From: Pedococcus badiiscoriae
Lineage (GTDB): Bacteria; Actinomycetota; Actinomycetes; Actinomycetales; Dermatophilaceae
Assembly (NCBI RefSeq): GCF_013408925.1
Contig: NZ_JACCAB010000001.1
Coordinates: 1,426,001-1,490,000, forward strand
Reading direction: 5' to 3'
Length of the DNA: 64,000 nucleotides
Shown: piece by piece, positions 31,822 to 41,139 of the stretch
How positions within the stretch are numbered: the stretch's first letter is position 1
Layout: every line of letters begins with the position of its first letter
The notes under the pieces: generated by a model
The model's input: only the letters and a program-made list of their open reading frames with translations
Told to the model about the DNA's origin: nothing
The model's database searches: none
Program-made: the position numbers and the translations under genes

Positions 31822-34577
31822 GCTGTGAGCTCCGTGTTGAGCTGCAGCAGGATCGATTCGGCGTGGTCGCCGAGGTCTCGCAGGGCTCCGTCAACGCCAC
31901 CTCGCTCGGTGAAGGGTGCCTCGTCGAGGTCCTCGGTCGAGATGCCGGCTGACGACGCGATCACTTCCACCATACGGTCCAGCCACCACCTCTCCAAGGG
32001 CGAGAACGACGTCCCAGCCTGCTCCTGCTGGGCCAGCCACGCGGCATACCTCTCCTGCACGCGCTCGGCGTAGGGCACCAGCTCCGTGTCGAGCCCGACC
32101 GTATAACGAAGCAGGGAAACCAGGTCTGTCAGGGTGTGCCGTTCGCTGCGCCGCACCCTGTCGGTGTCGGTGACCTCGTAGGCGTTCCAGATGACCTCGG
32201 GAGTCCAGTTGAGGGGTGGCCTCGAGATGCGGTCCGCGAGGTTCTGGATATCGGCGAAGGTGACGCGTTGTTCACGCGCCTCGGTGAGGAGCTGGACCGC
32301 CGTGATCTCGTCGCGGTGCTCGTCGAGATAGGCCCGCCATGACTTGACGACGGACGTGGCCCGGGTGGGGTCGACGACACCACCAGCGTCGAGCAAGGTG
32401 TCCCGGTTGACCTCGTCGATGACACGGTCATGTGTGGCGCGCAGCTCGAGGATCCGGCCGCGCAGCGCCGGAGCAGACGCGATCGGTCGCACGGCCCGCT
32501 CGAGCAGGGCCGCGACGGCGGCATCCGGGTCGGCCGCCCCCGCCCGCGCACGCGCCTGGATGTCGGGCTCGACCGCGTCCACGAGTCCGCGCACGATGTC
32601 CCGCACCGGGACCCCCGCCACCTCGTCGAGCTCCGCACGCTCGGCCGGCGTCAGCTCGAGCTCCAGCTTGGCGAGCCGCGAGGCGAGGGTCGCGGTCTCG
32701 TCCTCGGTGAGGGTCAGGGCAGCGGCCTTGTCGAGCAGCTTCTTCAGGGGCATGGACTTGTCGCGGTTGAGGGGAGGGTCGACGAAGTCGTGCTCGGTCA
32801 CCCCCACCGCGTCGACGATTACGAACCGCGTCTTTGCTTTGGCATCGGGCGTGAGCGCCTGGAAGTCGGCTGGCGCGATGGTCCGTGCGCCGCGGCCCTT
32901 CATCTGCTCGAAGTACTGCGCCGACCGGACGTCGCGCATGAAGAACACGCACTCCAGCGGCTTGACGTCTGTGCCCGTGGCGATCATGTCGACGGTGACC
33001 GCGATGCGCAGGGTCGGCGACGTGCGGAACGCCTTGAGCTGACCCCTCGGGTCCTTGGCGTGGTACGTAATCTTGGCTGCGAAGTCGTTGCCCTTGCCGA
33101 ACACCTCACGGACCGTGGTCACGATCTCCTCGGCGTGGGCGTCGTCCTTGGCGAAGATCAGCGTCTTGGGCACCTCGCTGCGCCCCGGGAAGATCTCGGT
33201 GAACAGGCGGTCACGGAAGGTCTCGAGGACAAGCCGAATCTGGCTTCTCGACGTGACGGCCCGGTCGAGCTGCTTGTGGGTGTACTCGAAGTCCTCGTCG
33301 ATCGCCTCGAGTCGCTCGATGCGAGTTCGCCGGTCGACTTTCGGGACGATCGTGCCCGCCTCGATCTCCCCACCCTTCTCGGAGATCTCGGTGCGGATCC
33401 GGTAGAGGTCGAAGTCGACATTGACCCTGTCTGCCACCGACTGCGGGTACGTGTACTCCGAGACGAGGTTCTGTCGGAAGAACGCGAAGGTCTGCTTGCC
33501 CGGCGTCGCCGTGAGTCCGATGACGTGGGCGTCGAAGTACTCCAGCACCCCACGCCACAGCCCGTAGATCGAGCGATGCGCCTCGTCGACGATTACGAGG
33601 TCGAACGTTTCGGGCGGCAACGTTGAGCTGTAGGCGACCGTGACCGGCGCATCCGGCACGTAGTCGTCAAGCCCGGGATCGTCCTCGCCGGTCACCTCCT
33701 CGTTCTTGATTGCCTTGAAGACGCGCTGGATCGTAGAGATGACGACCTCACTGGATGAGGCGAGGCCGGCAGAGGTGAGCTTGTCCACGGCATACAACTC
33801 GGTGAAGAGGCGCCCGTCGTCTGGTGTGCGGTAGGTGCCGAACTCACCGATCGTCTGGTCGGCCAGGTTGTTCCTGTCGACCAGGAAGAGGATCCGCCTG
33901 AAGCCGCCGTACTTCATCAGTCGGTATGCCGTGGTGACAGCGGTGTACGTCTTGCCGGCTCCCGTGGCCATCTGGACCAGGGAGCGGTCGAAGCGCTGCT
34001 CGACCAAGGAGCGCTCGATGCCCTCTATCGAGGTGATCTGCGCCGGACGCAGGGGAGTCACGTCGAGCTCAGGGAGGTGACGGACCTTGGCCCGCCAGGT
34101 GGGGCTTTCGGGCTCGGCCTCGGCGTCGCGCAGGATTCGAGCCAGGCTCGACGGCTTGGGGAAGTTGAAGATGCGGCGGGCGCGGGCATCGGGGTCATAT
34201 CCGTTGGTGAAGTGAGTCTCCGTGCCGCTCGCCTCGAACACGAACGGCAGGCGGCCGTCCACCGTCAGGGCGCTGAGCCGGACCTCCGCCGGCAAGCCCT
34301 CGGCATACATCGCCGACTGCCACTCGACACCGCTGAGGGTCGTGCCCGCAGACTTGGCCTCGATGACGCCCACGACCCGCTTCTCCACGTAAAGCAGGTA
34401 GTCGGCCCGCCCATGGCCAGGCTTCATGACGACCTCGCGGCAGGCGACGCCGTCCTCGTAGAGGTTGAGGTCTCTCTTGTCCTGGACGGACCATCCGGCA
34501 TCAGCGAGCTGGCGGTCGATAAGCACGCGCGCACGCTGCTCTGCGGCCAGCCGGTCTGTGTCGTTCCCAGGCATCAT
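31818..34577 (-). CDS. hsdR: Type I restriction endonuclease/translocase subunit
   Basis: 919 residues. N-terminal PD-(D/E)XK nuclease part GRADYLLYVEKRVVGVIEAKSAG (D59, E73, K75). The SF2 helicase motor has Walker A MATGAGKTYTA (203-213), DEAH in IVIVDEAHRS, and GLTATP. The C-terminal helical domain binds the M2S core. Length fits the shorter EcoEI-like HsdR subgroup. It is the first gene of the operon, so the complex promoter should lie in the 52-bp gap or further upstream. Confidence 0.94.
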   Translation of the reverse strand: MMPGNDTDRLAAEQRARVLIDRQLADAGWSVQDKRDLNLYEDGVACREVVMKPGHGRADYLLYVEKRVVGVIEAKSAGTTLSGVEWQSAMYAEGLPAEVRLSALTVDGRLPFVFEASGTETHFTNGYDPDARARRIFNFPKPSSLARILRDAEAEPESPTWRAKVRHLPELDVTPLRPAQITSIEGIERSLVEQRFDRSLVQMATGAGKTYTAVTTAYRLMKYGGFRRILFLVDRNNLADQTIGEFGTYRTPDDGRLFTELYAVDKLTSAGLASSSEVVISTIQRVFKAIKNEEVTGEDDPGLDDYVPDAPVTVAYSSTLPPETFDLVIVDEAHRSIYGLWRGVLEYFDAHVIGLTATPGKQTFAFFRQNLVSEYTYPQSVADRVNVDFDLYRIRTEISEKGGEIEAGTIVPKVDRRTRIERLEAIDEDFEYTHKQLDRAVTSRSQIRLVLETFRDRLFTEIFPGRSEVPKTLIFAKDDAHAEEIVTTVREVFGKGNDFAAKITYHAKDPRGQLKAFRTSPTLRIAVTVDMIATGTDVKPLECVFFMRDVRSAQYFEQMKGRGARTIAPADFQALTPDAKAKTRFVIVDAVGVTEHDFVDPPLNRDKSMPLKKLLDKAAALTLTEDETATLASRLAKLELELTPAERAELDEVAGVPVRDIVRGLVDAVEPDIQARARAGAADPDAAVAALLERAVRPIASAPALRGRILELRATHDRVIDEVNRDTLLDAGGVVDPTRATSVVKSWRAYLDEHRDEITAVQLLTEAREQRVTFADIQNLADRISRPPLNWTPEVIWNAYEVTDTDRVRRSERHTLTDLVSLLRYTVGLDTELVPYAERVQERYAAWLAQQEQAGTSFSPLERWWLDRMVEVIASSAGISTEDLDEAPFTERGGVDGALRDLGDHAESILLQLNTELTA

Positions 34578-34629
34578 CAGACGTCACAGTAGGCCGAACG
34601 CCGTCTACCTTGCGCAGCTTTGCGCCGAT

Positions 34630-35874
34630 TCACGAGCCCTGCTGACCGTCCTTGGGCTGACGGAATGCTCGCTCCGTGATCCCACTGGAGAGCTTCCCCG
34701 TCACCGAGCGGGCCCTGTCTCGGGTCTCTAGGCCGAGGCGCTTGCCGGCGTCGACGCCCTCCGCCCCTCGGACCAGCACTGTGTCTCTAACCTCTGTGGC
34801 CGCGTCCGCCCACCGCTTGGCGGCCAAGGACTGGCGGCCCGACTCGATCCCCAGCCGCTCGTGGAAGTCGACTACGCCCACGGCAACCCGGTTCGTCGAG
34901 TGCACCACGGTCTTGGCAGCAGCCGGGTGCAGCAGGACCTTTGCGTTGGCCGTACCTGCGGCAGCGTCCATGCGGGCCATCAACCGCTCTGTGCTCCGCG
35001 AGATCAGGTCGCGCCGGTTCTGGCGCGCGATCCGCAGTCCGACGCGGTGCCGGCCCAGCTCATCAGGCGAGCCGTCCAACACACGATCGAGCTCGAGCAC
35101 GGCGATCGCGTCCTGCAGCTGGAAACACCGGGCCAGCACGGTGAGCCAATCCTGAACCGTGGACTCCGCCTCTCTGGCGGCCTTGGCGAGGTCTCCCATC
35201 GCCTTCTTGCCCTCCAGCTTCTCGGCGAGTGCATCGAGCTGCCGCAACGCGTACGCCTGAGTCCGCGCGAGCGTTGCCGACGTCGCCTGGACCTTGGACC
35301 AGGTCACGTCCGACACGTGGCCGACCTGCTCCCGGATGGTCATGGCCTCCTCGATCACGAAATCGACCCCAAGCATGTCCGCCACCACGGCATCCTTCTG
35401 AGCTCGGAGCACGTCTTCGACCTTCTCGTCGATCGCGGCGAGGTAGTCGGTGATCTCGTCCATGGACTGCTGCATCGCAAGCTGGGCCATGATCCCGGCA
35501 GCACCGGCCAGCAGCGCAGGGTTGGCCAGGTGGGTTCCCGGACCTTTGGCGAATTCGACGAATCCCTTGACCTGACCGCGGTCGCCCTTGATCACCCCCG
35601 TCCTGAGACCGCCGCCGCTCTCCCGGAGTCCGTGCTTCTGGACCAGGTCGGCGGACTTCTCGGTCAGCTTCACCCATCGGCCTGAGCTCGCGGCGATCTC
35701 CGAGCCAGCCCGCGCAGTGGCAGCCCCCACGCCCAAGGCGCTTCCCAGCCGTGGAAGCCCGAGGTCCGTCGACGACGACAGGCCCTCAGAGACGAGAAAG
35801 CGCTCGACGTCTTTGGGGTTTCCGATGACAGCCAGTCCCTCGCCGTCACTGATCAGCTCGATGTCGGTGTCCAT
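34630..35874 (-). CDS. Conserved hypothetical protein beside the restriction operon
   Basis: 414 residues starting MDTDIELISDGEGLAVIGNP, with GAGGAG 6 bases upstream; a longer frame of 435 codons is unlikely. The N-terminal part looks globular. A hydrophobic Ala/Met-rich segment (LANPALLAGAAGIMAQLAM) lies near 120, and the remaining 250 residues are helical, coiled-coil-like and Arg-rich. Similar sequences occur near restriction loci in actinobacteria in my experience, without known function. It is transcribed in the same direction as hsdR, 52 bp upstream. Confidence 0.7.
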   Translation of the reverse strand: MDTDIELISDGEGLAVIGNPKDVERFLVSEGLSSSTDLGLPRLGSALGVGAATARAGSEIAASSGRWVKLTEKSADLVQKHGLRESGGGLRTGVIKGDRGQVKGFVEFAKGPGTHLANPALLAGAAGIMAQLAMQQSMDEITDYLAAIDEKVEDVLRAQKDAVVADMLGVDFVIEEAMTIREQVGHVSDVTWSKVQATSATLARTQAYALRQLDALAEKLEGKKAMGDLAKAAREAESTVQDWLTVLARCFQLQDAIAVLELDRVLDGSPDELGRHRVGLRIARQNRRDLISRSTERLMARMDAAAGTANAKVLLHPAAAKTVVHSTNRVAVGVVDFHERLGIESGRQSLAAKRWADAATEVRDTVLVRGAEGVDAGKRLGLETRDRARSVTGKLSSGITERAFRQPKDGQQGS

Positions 35875-36167
35875 CGTCGGCTCCTCATTTGGCCTCTCGA
35901 CAGGAGAGGAAGGTTTGGGGGCCGGTGCGACCACCAAGCAAAGGCGGAGAGCTCAGAAGGATGAGACACCTACCCCACCACACCTGAATCCCCCAACGCG
36001 CGCCACGTTACCTCTGGGCCGCACCCGACTTCAGGGCGTTCGGCCAGCTTGCGCGCTCGGCCTCCTGCTGAGACCCGAAGGCTAGGTGCAGAACCGCCGA
36101 ATGCCTGAGGGGCGTTTTGCTGAGCCGCCTGTCGTCGCAGTCGCGTCATGGGTAGCGCGCCCTCGGG
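35875..36167. other. Gap between relaxase and hypothetical gene
   Basis: About 290 bp between two same-strand genes, with no credible frame. It probably holds the promoter for the hypothetical gene and the relaxase terminator. No structure stands out. Confidence 0.5.
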
Positions 36168-39080
36168 TCAGAGCTCGATCGTTGGGGCGTCCCTGCTTGG
36201 GGGCCGAGTCCGAGTCAGGTCACGCGCGGCCGCACCCTGTGCACGACGCCATACGTCCGTGGCTGCGACATCTGCGCTGCTGGTGGCGATGGCCTTCTGC
36301 AGGACCTCGACTGGCTCGACCGCGGCGGCCTCCGGATGCGCCGTCGCCGATGTCCGCACGCACGCTGCGTCAATGTAAAGCCGGTTCAAGTCCCGGCCTC
36401 GAGAAGCCATCACGTAGAGCGGTTCGCGGGTGATTTCGTCGGTGACGAAAGCATGGGCGGCATCGACCGTGCGTCCTTGGGCGCGGTGGGCCGTGGAGGC
36501 GTAGCCGAGCTCGACGTGTTCGGTCACGTAGTCGGCCGGCAGGAAGGACGTGGTCTCGCTTCCGGGACGTGTCACCTCGAGCGACCCGTCGTCGCGGACT
36601 TGGTTGACGATCCAGTCGTCACCATTCTTGACCCACCCGCGGCTGGTAGCCAGGGTACGTCGGTTGAGCCTGGTGACGATGGAGTCGCCGATGCCTGCGG
36701 TGGTGCCGTCGGCAAGGTGTACCCCGTCTGCCATGACGTGGCCGGTGCGGACGAGGTAGCCGCGCGCGCGTTGGTTGAGGTCGGTGACTGTCTGGGTGTC
36801 GACGGCGAGCATGAGCGATGTTCGCCCGGCTTGGATGTCTGTGAGCCAGGCGTCGAAAAGAAGGTCGAGCATGTCCTCCCGCGCCCCATACTCGATGCGC
36901 CCGTTGGCGACGTAGGTGTGGCCGATGTCGGCGTTGCCGAGGCGGAGCTGAAGTGAGGCGTCGCGTTCCCAGTCGTGGCTGAAGCGGTGCACCTCGTGCA
37001 GGGTCGGGGTGTCGGTGCCGCGGTCGTCGGCGAGGAGCTTGAACGCGCCCCCGGCTTGGACGGGTGACAGCTGGGCCCAGTCGCCGACGAGCAGCACCTT
37101 CGCCCCGGCTTGGCGTGCTTGTGTGGTGATGTGGTCGAGGTCTTTGGTGGCGGCCATCGAGGCTTCGTCGAGGATGACCAGCTGGCCCTTGTCCAGGGAC
37201 CAGCGCTGGTGCTCAACCAGCGCGGCCTTGGCGCGCAGCTGCAGCTGACGGGTGGCCACGCAGGGGTAGGCGTAGGCCAGTTTCGCGGCATACCCCTCCA
37301 ACGCCTCCCGCCGTTCGGGTGTGCGCTGGTTCTCAGCGATCCACTTCGCGGTGTTCTCCGTCGGGACCCCGACCGCATCAGCGAGCACCTCCGCGGCCGC
37401 GGCCGACGGTGCAAGCCCGACCACAGACCCACGTCCGTGCTCGGCCTCCCACGCCGCCCGCACGGTGGCCATGGTTGTGGACTTCCCGCTCCCGGCCGGC
37501 CCCACCAGCACATCCAGCACCCGGCCCGAGGTGATGATGGCCGCGACCGCGGACGCCTGTTCCGCGGATAGCACATGCTCCCGGCCAGGGGCGACCATCC
37601 GGCCCAGCTGTGCGGCCACCTCTCGTCCGACGACAGGCCCGTCCACAGCCCGCCCGGCCTCGAGAAGGCGGGTTTCGGCGTCGAGGATCTCTGCGGTGGC
37701 GTAGACCTCGCTGTTACGAGCCCGCAAACGCGAGGTGCCGTCCGGGCGACGCAGATGCTCGGGTAGCAGGTCAGGCTCAACCGGCGTGAGCATCACCGAT
37801 CTCTTCGTCGCGAGCGTTGCCACGTGCTCCGTCACCGCAATCCGGTCGGTGGGGGTCGCGAACCGAACACCGGCCAGCTGCCGGCTGGTCTCGGCGAGCA
37901 GGTTGACCCGGGTGAACGTGGCCCGCTTGTCCGCCACCGTGTCCACGACGACGCCGGCAAGGTCGCGCAGCATCCCATCTTCAAGGTCGCCTGCGGTCAG
38001 GAGTCGCTGGGTGTGCCGACCGCCCAAGGCGGCCACCCAACCCTCCTGGCGGCCGGCGTCGCGGATCGAGTCCGCTCGATCACGCCACCCGCTGATGAGG
38101 TCGTTGAGTGGTTTGACGTCCTTGTCAGGGCGGGTGGCGAGGGTCGCTTGTTGGCGCAGCTTGATCACCTCTGGACCGGACGGCGCCCGCCCGCGCGCGG
38201 CCACGAACTCGTTGACGAGCTGGTCCTTGGCGGTCTCGATCGCGGTCGACCGTTGCGAGAACTCGTCCCGCAGTTCGGCAGTGACCCCGTCGACCTCCCA
38301 CTTCGGCACCTGCGACCGACGCCGCGCTTCGGGCACCCACGCCCACCCGAGGTCACGGGTCAGCTCGTCCGCGAGCAGCCCGTTGTACAGCTCCGACATC
38401 CCGACCGACGCGGCAAACAGGGTCTTGGAGTCCAACGTCTTCCACGCCCCGTCGACAACGGACTGTGCCCGGTTGAGCACCACAACATGGGTGTGCAGCT
38501 GAGGGTCCCCGGCCCGCGAGTCCCAGTGGTCGAACGCGGTCGCGACGATGCCGCGAACGTCCTCGGACACGGCGCCGGCATGGCCGCTGCGCGTGGCGAA
38601 TACCTGCGCTTCCCCGTACGCGATCACCTGCTCCAGTGCGCGCCGGTGCGCGGCGTGGATCCGCCCACGGGTCGGCTCGTCCGCCAGCGCCCACGCCACC
38701 GACACGGACTTGGGGGCGGAGAACGTCAGGTCGAACCCGGCCACGCTCGCCGGGGCCTTGCGCACCCGACCGAGGTGGTCGACGAACACCGTCCCTCGGC
38801 CGCGCGGCAAGCGTCCGAGCGCCTGTCCGGTGACTGGGTCCCGGAGCATGCCGAGCATTCGCCACAGCGCCTCTTCCGAGACCGGGGATCCCCCGACCAC
38901 GCTCCGTCCATCGTTCAAGCCGGCGAGACCAGCACCCAGGAACGTGCCTGGCGGCGTCCCCTTCGCGGCGTAGTAGTCCGTCAGTCCCCGTGCCGGACCG
39001 GCCTCGTCCATGCGGGCCACCGAGGACATCAGGTACCGGTATCCGGCACCCAAGGTCATCCGGCGGATGGACATGGTCAT
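36168..39080 (-). CDS. MobF-type conjugative relaxase with RecD-like helicase (TrwC/TraA-like)
   Basis: 970 residues from MTMSIRRMTLGAG. The TrwC relaxase domain (about 1-290) has the tyrosine pair LTDYYAAKG, FDLTFSAPKSVSVAW, and the metal-binding HTH in DPQLHTHVVVLNR. The helicase domain has Walker A GPAGSGKST (527-535), Walker B LVILDEASM, and late motif YASTAHRAQGRTVD. Relaxases nick oriT and pilot the strand during conjugation. No TraD/FtsK coupling gene or mating-pore genes lie on the island, so it depends on helpers. It is divergent from xis-int across a 440-bp gap. Confidence 0.93.
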   Translation of the reverse strand: MTMSIRRMTLGAGYRYLMSSVARMDEAGPARGLTDYYAAKGTPPGTFLGAGLAGLNDGRSVVGGSPVSEEALWRMLGMLRDPVTGQALGRLPRGRGTVFVDHLGRVRKAPASVAGFDLTFSAPKSVSVAWALADEPTRGRIHAAHRRALEQVIAYGEAQVFATRSGHAGAVSEDVRGIVATAFDHWDSRAGDPQLHTHVVVLNRAQSVVDGAWKTLDSKTLFAASVGMSELYNGLLADELTRDLGWAWVPEARRRSQVPKWEVDGVTAELRDEFSQRSTAIETAKDQLVNEFVAARGRAPSGPEVIKLRQQATLATRPDKDVKPLNDLISGWRDRADSIRDAGRQEGWVAALGGRHTQRLLTAGDLEDGMLRDLAGVVVDTVADKRATFTRVNLLAETSRQLAGVRFATPTDRIAVTEHVATLATKRSVMLTPVEPDLLPEHLRRPDGTSRLRARNSEVYATAEILDAETRLLEAGRAVDGPVVGREVAAQLGRMVAPGREHVLSAEQASAVAAIITSGRVLDVLVGPAGSGKSTTMATVRAAWEAEHGRGSVVGLAPSAAAAEVLADAVGVPTENTAKWIAENQRTPERREALEGYAAKLAYAYPCVATRQLQLRAKAALVEHQRWSLDKGQLVILDEASMAATKDLDHITTQARQAGAKVLLVGDWAQLSPVQAGGAFKLLADDRGTDTPTLHEVHRFSHDWERDASLQLRLGNADIGHTYVANGRIEYGAREDMLDLLFDAWLTDIQAGRTSLMLAVDTQTVTDLNQRARGYLVRTGHVMADGVHLADGTTAGIGDSIVTRLNRRTLATSRGWVKNGDDWIVNQVRDDGSLEVTRPGSETTSFLPADYVTEHVELGYASTAHRAQGRTVDAAHAFVTDEITREPLYVMASRGRDLNRLYIDAACVRTSATAHPEAAAVEPVEVLQKAIATSSADVAATDVWRRAQGAAARDLTRTRPPSRDAPTIEL

Positions 39081-39522
39081 GACAGGACAACGGGCTACCG
39101 GGGGCACCACGTGGTCCGCACGGCCCACCGTTGGTGCCAGACGTGTGAAACGAGATTGGCCGTGGACGAAGTGGGGGTGCGGCGCTGGGGTCGTGTCGTG
39201 GAGGGGGCGGGGCGAGCTGAGCGGGCCGGCGATGGGGGAGGTCAGCTAGGGAGTGGAGCAGTCGAGGTGGCCAAGAGGGATGCGACCAGTGAATCGGGGT
39301 TGGGGTCGCGATGTGCGGATCGTCGTGCACGTCCGGCCCCAGACCTGTGTCAGCAGAGACGTCGGTGTTCGCCTTATCCACAGTCGCCAGCAAGGACCTT
39401 GACCGAGGGGCTGTCCGATGGCGAACTCAGATGGTGCCCCCTACGAGCCGTTGTCTAGCTAGTGGCGAAACCAAGCGTTCGATGACGGTGGACGCGGTCA
39501 CCACGGACGAAAGGAGAAGTTC
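39081..39522. other. Divergent promoter/possible transfer-origin region between relaxase and xis
   Basis: 442 bp without a gene. It should carry promoters for the relaxase and for xis-int, and is a natural place for oriT. A perfect DnaA-box-like TTATCCACA occurs at about 39374. GGAG lies before the xis ATG. No inverted repeat strong enough to name oriT was found by eye. Confidence 0.5.
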
Positions 39523-39726
39523 ATGTCTGATGTGGTGCTGACGAGGCGCTGGCACACGGTCGCGGAGGTCGCCGAGATGCTGGGGTACGGCGAGACAAAG
39601 GTCCGCATGGCGATCTTGTCCGGCGACCTCAAGTCGGTGAAGGACGGCAAGCTCCGCCGGATCCTGCCCGAGTGGGTGGACGAGTACGTCGCGCTCAAGG
39701 TCGCGGAGTCAGAGGCCGACCGCTGA
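39523..39726 (+). CDS. xis: Excisionase / HTH-type DNA-binding protein
   Basis: 67 residues with the small MerR-like/excisionase helix-turn-helix: HTVAEVAEMLGYGETKVRMAILSGDLKSVKDGKLRRI. These proteins bend DNA and direct the integrase to excise the element. The stop overlaps the integrase ATG by one base (TGATG), an arrangement typical of xis-int modules. AAGGAG lies 6 bases before the ATG. Confidence 0.88.
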   Translation: MSDVVLTRRWHTVAEVAEMLGYGETKVRMAILSGDLKSVKDGKLRRILPEWVDEYVALKVAESEADR

Positions 39727-40931
39727 TGGCCAGGCGGCACAACGGCGAGGGGACGATCTACCCCTACCGCAATGGCTACGCCGCGCAGGTGTGGGTGACG
39801 ACGCCGCAGGGACGGCGCGAGCGCAAGACCGTGTACGGCAAGACGCGCGAGGTGGTCCACGACAAGTGGGTCCAGCTGCAGGAGCAGGCGCGCCGCGGGC
39901 CGGTGACGACCAAGGTCCCGCGGCTCGAGGAGTTCGCCCTGGGCTGGCTACGGGACGTCGTCTCGCCCAACCTGGCACCGACCACGGCCGCCAACTACGA
40001 GCTGTTCACCCGCCTGTACATCGCCCCAGACCTGGGGATGAAGCGTCTCGACCGGCTGAGCGTCCGCGACGTGCGGCTCTGGCTCAACGAGCTCAAGCAA
40101 CGGTGCCAGTGCTGCGCGCAGGGCAAGGATGCGGCGCGCGAGAGCCCGCGGTGCTGCGCGGTCGGCCGGTGCTGTCACCAGGTCGCCTCGGAGTGGACTG
40201 TCCACCAGGCCTGGACGGTTCTCCGCAGCATGCTCAGCGAGGCCATGCGGGAGGAGCTGGTGTCGAGGAACGTTGCCGGGCTGGTCCGCGTGCCGGTGCC
40301 ACGAGCCGGGAAGCGCGTGATGTGGACCGTCGAGGAGGCGAGGCAGTTCCTCGAGTCCGCACGCACCGACGACGACCCGATGTACGCCGGCTACGTCCTG
40401 CTGCTCATCCTCGGACTGCGTCGCGGCGAGCTCCTCGGACTGGCCTGGGAGGACCTCGACCTCGACGCCGGCGAGGCACGCATCGCTTGGCAGGTCCAGC
40501 GGGTCAAGGGCGAGCTGGTCCGGCGACAGACGAAGACACCATCATCCGACGCGCCCCTTCCGCTGCCGGACCTCTGCGTCCGCGCCCTCGAGGACCGCCG
40601 TCGGATGGAGGCGCGGCTGCGGCTGGCCTCGGGCGAGGCTTGGGCGGGCACCGGCCTCGTCGTCACCACGCGCTTCGGCGATGCCCTGGATCCTCGGAAC
40701 TTCCACCGCGCCTTCAAGACGCGGGCCAGCAAGGCCGGCGTTCCCGTCATCCCTGTCCACGCCACCCGCCGCACCTGCGCGAGCCTGCTGGTCGCGCTCG
40801 ATGTGCACCCACGAGTGGCGATGGCGATCCTTCGGCACAGCAAGATCGCGGTGACGATGGACATCTACTCCCAGGTGTCAGCCGCGTCGACCCGAGAGGC
40901 GCTCAAGCGTCTGGGGGAGGCCTTCGGATGA
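39726..40931 (+). CDS. int: Tyrosine recombinase (site-specific integrase)
   Basis: 401 residues from MARRHNGEGTIYPYRNGY, the AP2-like arm-binding start usual in actinobacterial integrases. The SAM-like core-binding domain is about 60-170, including an unusual Cys-rich insertion (RCQCCAQGK...CCAVGRCCHQ). The catalytic domain has Arg in LRRGELLGL, HATRR, LRHSKIA and nucleophile Tyr in DIYSQV. It lies about 100 bp from tRNA-Ala(TGC), whose 3' half is duplicated at the far end of the island, so the tRNA is the attB target. Confidence 0.95.
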   Translation: MARRHNGEGTIYPYRNGYAAQVWVTTPQGRRERKTVYGKTREVVHDKWVQLQEQARRGPVTTKVPRLEEFALGWLRDVVSPNLAPTTAANYELFTRLYIAPDLGMKRLDRLSVRDVRLWLNELKQRCQCCAQGKDAARESPRCCAVGRCCHQVASEWTVHQAWTVLRSMLSEAMREELVSRNVAGLVRVPVPRAGKRVMWTVEEARQFLESARTDDDPMYAGYVLLLILGLRRGELLGLAWEDLDLDAGEARIAWQVQRVKGELVRRQTKTPSSDAPLPLPDLCVRALEDRRRMEARLRLASGEAWAGTGLVVTTRFGDALDPRNFHRAFKTRASKAGVPVIPVHATRRTCASLLVALDVHPRVAMAILRHSKIAVTMDIYSQVSAASTREALKRLGEAFG

Positions 40932-41026
40932 GCCAAACTGCAGTACTTATTTGCAGTACGAGGCTGAAATCAACGGCATCGGGGACATTGCTCGGGATCT
41001 GCAAGCCTCTGAACTGCGGAAATGTG

Positions 41027-41070
41027 GGTGGAGCCAAGGGGACTCGAACCCCTAACCCCCTGCTTGCAAA
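41027..41070. repeat. Proximal attachment repeat inside tRNA-Ala
   Basis: 44-bp copy of the att core, covering the 3' half of the intact tRNA-Ala gene. It is identical to the distal copy and offset by 24,941 bases. Integration at this position keeps the tRNA whole because the element brings its own 3' half. Confidence 0.93.
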
Positions 41071-41101
41071 GCAGGTGCGCTACCAATTGCGCCATGGCCC
41101 C
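41029..41101 (-). tRNA. tRNA-Ala, anticodon TGC
   Basis: 73 nt folding into a full cloverleaf. The acceptor arm is GGGGCCA/TGGCTCC, with G3:U70, the alanine identity pair. The anticodon stem-loop is CCTGC-TTTGCAA-GCAGG (anticodon TGC), and the T arm is GGGGTTCGAGTCCCC. It serves as the island's integration site. Confidence 0.97.
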
Positions 41102-41105
41102 CGTC

Positions 41106-41130
41106 GATGCCCCGGACGGGCCGGGGCATC
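41106..41130 (-). terminator. Stem-loop between DLW-39 and tRNA-Ala
   Basis: Arms GATGCCCCGG and CCGGGGCATC, with a 5-nt loop, 10 bases downstream of the DLW-39 stop. No clear U-tract; possible terminator or tRNA-leader structure. Confidence 0.55.
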
Positions 41131-41139
41131 AGGATGCTG

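Noticed and set aside
40932..41028. Second tRNA fragment between int and tRNA-Ala
   Set aside because: The direct repeats ACTGCAGTACTT/TTGCAGTACG look arm-site-like, but no tRNA fold is present; they are more likely integrase arm sites and too weak to annotate.
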